From Streptomyces catenulae (GTDB lineage: Bacteria; Actinomycetota; Actinomycetes; Streptomycetales; Streptomycetaceae), in assembly GCF_000718015.1 (NCBI RefSeq), contig NZ_JODY01000010.1, forward strand, positions 124,001 to 188,000: a DNA stretch of 64,000 nt, given 5' to 3'. Positions within the stretch are counted from its first letter, which is position 1. Every line of letters starts with the position of its first letter. Shown piece after piece: positions 62,106 through 64,000 of the stretch. The notes beneath the pieces were generated by a model. It saw only the letters and a program-made list of their open reading frames with translations, did no database searches and was not told the origin of the DNA. The translations under genes and the position numbers were made by a program.

Positions 62106-62350
62106 GGGCACCACGGCGCTGGTGCCCGGACGGCCTCCCCCTCTGTCATCTCAACCTGAGAGCTTCACCGGACCGCGGCTGCGACCCGGCTTTCACCGTC
62201 GGTGAGGAGGGGTTCCGGCGCTGCGTCGTCCGTGGCCCGCCCTGCTTTCCAGAGTGACCTCGTCCGAGCGGTACGTGTGCCTGAGAGTTTCCGGGGAGGA
62301 TTTGCTCCTTCGGCGTCCGCGCCGCGGAACGACGTGGACTCTCCCGCACG
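62106..62350 (-). promoter_or_regulatory. Tandem glycine riboswitch upstream of gcvP
   Basis: On the minus strand the leader carries two aptamers. The first has CGGGAGAG, then CGCCGAAGGAGCAA and ACTCTCAGGCA. The second has CGGAACCCCTCC, then CACCGACGG and AGCTCTCAGG. These are the conserved elements of the gcvT-type glycine riboswitch. A short stem GGGCACCA/TGGTGCCC (62106-62113 and 62120-62127) between aptamer 2 and the gcvP ribosome site is a plausible expression platform. Confidence 0.92.
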
Positions 62351-62470
62351 GGGTCAGCGGCCATTTGCCAGCCTACCAGCGCGTCATCCGGGGGATCCTT
62401 CGAGTGGCCGACATAAGAAATGTGCCGTTTGGTAGGTGTCACAAGGCAGTTGCGAACAGTTGGAGGGGCC

Positions 62471-62851
62471 GTGCAAACCGATATCGACCCGCGGAGCCTG
62501 ATCGGCCGCAAGGCATATGACCGCCAGGGCGCCAAGATCGGCACCGTGGACGAGGTCTACCTCGACGATGCGACCGGCGAACCCGAATGGGCGGCGGTGC
62601 GCACCGGGCTTTTCAGCCGCGACGCCTTCGTCCCCCTGGAGCCGAGCCGCCTGGTCGACGACGCCTTGCACATCCCCTACGACCGCAAGTTGATCAAGGA
62701 TGCCCCCGACTTCGGTGTCGGCCGCCACCTCTCCCCCGAGCAGGAACTCCAGCTCTACCACCACTACCGGCTGGACATCACCGCCCCGGCGGACGTGAAC
62801 CGTCCCCCTGCCGACAAGAACTTCGGCAACATCGCAGGATCGGACGACTGA
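62471..62851 (+). CDS. PRC-barrel domain protein
   Basis: A 126-residue protein: DPRSLIGRKAYDRQGAKIGT and VDEVYLDDATGEPEWAAVRT are the PRC-barrel beta strands, followed by FVPLEPSRLVDDALHIPYDR. A C-terminal helix and acidic tail (SPEQELQLYHHYRLD) complete it. PRC-barrel proteins bind small ligands or RNA; the actinobacterial single-domain copies have no assigned function and are often stress-induced. GTG 62471 has GGAGGGG directly before it. It lies between the riboswitch and DNA polymerase IV. Confidence 0.85.
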   Translation: MQTDIDPRSLIGRKAYDRQGAKIGTVDEVYLDDATGEPEWAAVRTGLFSRDAFVPLEPSRLVDDALHIPYDRKLIKDAPDFGVGRHLSPEQELQLYHHYRLDITAPADVNRPPADKNFGNIAGSDD

Positions 62852-62900
62852 CCGCCCCTCCCCGGCATACGACTCTCCCTTTCCACGCCTGCTTCCCGGG

Positions 62901-64000
62901 CTACGAGCTGCGGCGGACCCTTCCCGCGGCGGCCGACGGACCACCCGCGTCCACCTCCCGCACGGACTCGCCAACGGACGATGCCCCTCCCTGATCAGCT
63001 TCCGGGCGGTCCTGGCCCCGGCAGCCAAGGCCCGGCTCCTGGCGACTCACCTCCGGGCAGCCGTCCTCCCGGCTCCCCGCTTCCGTCCGCCCCGGCTCCA
63101 CCTCGTCCGGCCCCAGGCCGTCCGCCCTCAGATCGTCCGAATCATGGCTCCTGCATCCGGATATCGGGCCCTCGGGTATCCCGCTCGTCCCGCTCTCCCC
63201 GCCCGTGCCCGGTCCAGCGTCCGCCTCGTCCCGTACGGGATCCGGCGTCGGCGCACCGCCGACCAGCGGCAGCGGGTCACCGGGGCGTAGCGCCGGGTCG
63301 TCGACGGTGAAGGTCCGCACCCGCCCCGGCGCCGACCACGGCTGTTCGAACCGCACCGTCACCCGCCCCACCCCGCTGCCCTGCACCCACCCGGCGCCGT
63401 ACTCGTCGTGGACGACGTCCAGCCCCGGATGCCAGCGGCGCGGTCGCTCCTCCTCCGGCTCCGTCCCGTCCCGCTCCTCGCCCTCCACAACCGCCACCTG
63501 GGCCTGCTGGGCCGCTTCGGCGGCCTCCTGCTCCGTGGCCAGCTGGGCGAAGAGATCCTCCTGCGTGAAGTCCGCGAGGCCGCTCACGCCCACCCCCAGG
63601 AGCCGCACGCCGCCCGTGGTGTCGACCAGGTCCAGCAGGCGGACCGCGGCCTCCCGCACCACCGCGGGGTCGTCGGTGGGCCCGCGCAGCGTCTCCGACC
63701 GTGTCAGGGTCGAGAAGTCGTAGTTCCGCACCTTGATCACGACCGTGCGGCCGGAACGACCGGCGGCCCGGAGCCGCTGCACACACCGCTCGGCCAGCCG
63801 CACCAGCTCGTTACGTACCCGGGTGCGGTCGGTGAGGTCGACCTCGAAGGTGTCCTCCACCGACACCGACTTCGCGTCCCGCTCGGCGACGACCGGCCGG
63901 TCGTCCCGGCCCAGCGCCATCGCGTACAGCCCCGTCCCGTGCGCCCTCCCCAGCAGCCGCACCAGCTCCGCCTCCCCCGCCTCGGCGGTCTCCGCGACGG
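62901..64000 (-). CDS. dinB: DNA polymerase IV, C-terminal part (partial)
   Basis: The visible 366 residues start inside the thumb/little-finger region of a Y-family polymerase: LLGRAHGTGLYAMALGRDDR, the ERDAKSVSVEDTFEVDL segment and TVVIKVRNYDFSTLTRSETL are typical little-finger sequence. The catalytic palm lies outside the window. An unusual extension follows: WHPGLDVVHDEYGAGWVQGS and GVGRVTVRFEQPW read as a small SH3/Tudor-like barrel. This is followed by about 90 acidic, low-complexity residues. It performs error-prone lesion bypass. The actinobacterial C-terminal barrel resembles the UvrD/PcrA C-terminal domain and may bind partner proteins. Confidence 0.85.
   Translation of the reverse strand, partial: VAETAEAGEAELVRLLGRAHGTGLYAMALGRDDRPVVAERDAKSVSVEDTFEVDLTDRTRVRNELVRLAERCVQRLRAAGRSGRTVVIKVRNYDFSTLTRSETLRGPTDDPAVVREAAVRLLDLVDTTGGVRLLGVGVSGLADFTQEDLFAQLATEQEAAEAAQQAQVAVVEGEERDGTEPEEERPRRWHPGLDVVHDEYGAGWVQGSGVGRVTVRFEQPWSAPGRVRTFTVDDPALRPGDPLPLVGGAPTPDPVRDEADAGPGTGGESGTSGIPEGPISGCRSHDSDDLRADGLGPDEVEPGRTEAGSREDGCPEVSRQEPGLGCRGQDRPEADQGGASSVGESVREVDAGGPSAAAGRVRRSS

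Overview
The window is a high-GC, gene-dense actinobacterial chromosome segment. Strong GC bias at third codon positions, GTG and TTG starts, rare TTA codons, two-domain LysR/GntR/PadR regulators, a DUF5999 gene, a DUF3037/HipA-like pair and a Streptomyces-type malonyl-CoA synthetase all point to Streptomyces. The left part (about 4-38 kb) is accessory and contains gene relics. The right end is more core-like (gcvP with a glycine riboswitch, dinB).

Layout. 0-3.4 kb: start of uracil-DNA glycosylase, a two-SDR operon, and a HipA-like kinase/DUF3037 pair next to a decayed tyrosine integrase. 3.9-9.8 kb: a tightly overlapping operon (aldehyde dehydrogenase of the PaaN type, LuxR regulator, APC permease, PuuB-like amine oxidoreductase). 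9.9-21.5 kb: a dimodular NRPS (C-A-T-C-A-T-TE) followed, with a 4-base overlap, by a flavin monooxygenase and then an SDR; a divergent hydrolase, an MFS exporter and a LysR regulator lie upstream. The adenylation codes I read by hand (Ser in module 1, Pro-like in module 2) plus the flavin monooxygenase are the signature of bacterial pyrrolizidine alkaloid pathways (legonmycin/pyrrolizixenamide type). The NRPS has a TTA codon at position 4 and the LysR gene one at position 19, so both should depend on bldA. 22.5-23.6 kb: a graveyard with relics of a PHP-domain hydrolase, of the hipA 5' region and of an aminopeptidase P.

23.6-32.2 kb: a trans-4-hydroxyproline catabolic operon (three-part D-hydroxyproline dehydrogenase, DapA-like deaminase, 4-hydroxyproline epimerase, GntR regulator) next to a secreted M9 collagenase and a convergent I36-type protease inhibitor. 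Together these read as a collagen-utilisation island. 32.5-36.5 kb: a lipoprotein and a blaB-blaA/bla module (LysR and serine-active regulator divergent from a class A beta-lactamase lipoprotein). 36.6-50.7 kb: mixed single genes (Mrr-like nuclease, isochorismatase-like protein lacking its catalytic residues, FMN-binding proteins, matB, two EamA transporters, MocR regulator, ClpN-domain protein, SRPBCC, PadR, PhzF). 51-64 kb: amine oxidase, CPBP protease, a solute-binding/VWA fusion lipoprotein-like protein, a GCS2-type ligase, an unusual 25-residue micropeptide with a lasso-leader-like motif, DUF5999, gcvP with its riboswitch, a PRC-barrel protein and the 3' part of DNA polymerase IV.

No tRNA, rRNA, CRISPR array or intact mobile element was seen. 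All domain assignments were made by eye; the database comparisons named in the findings would be needed to confirm them.
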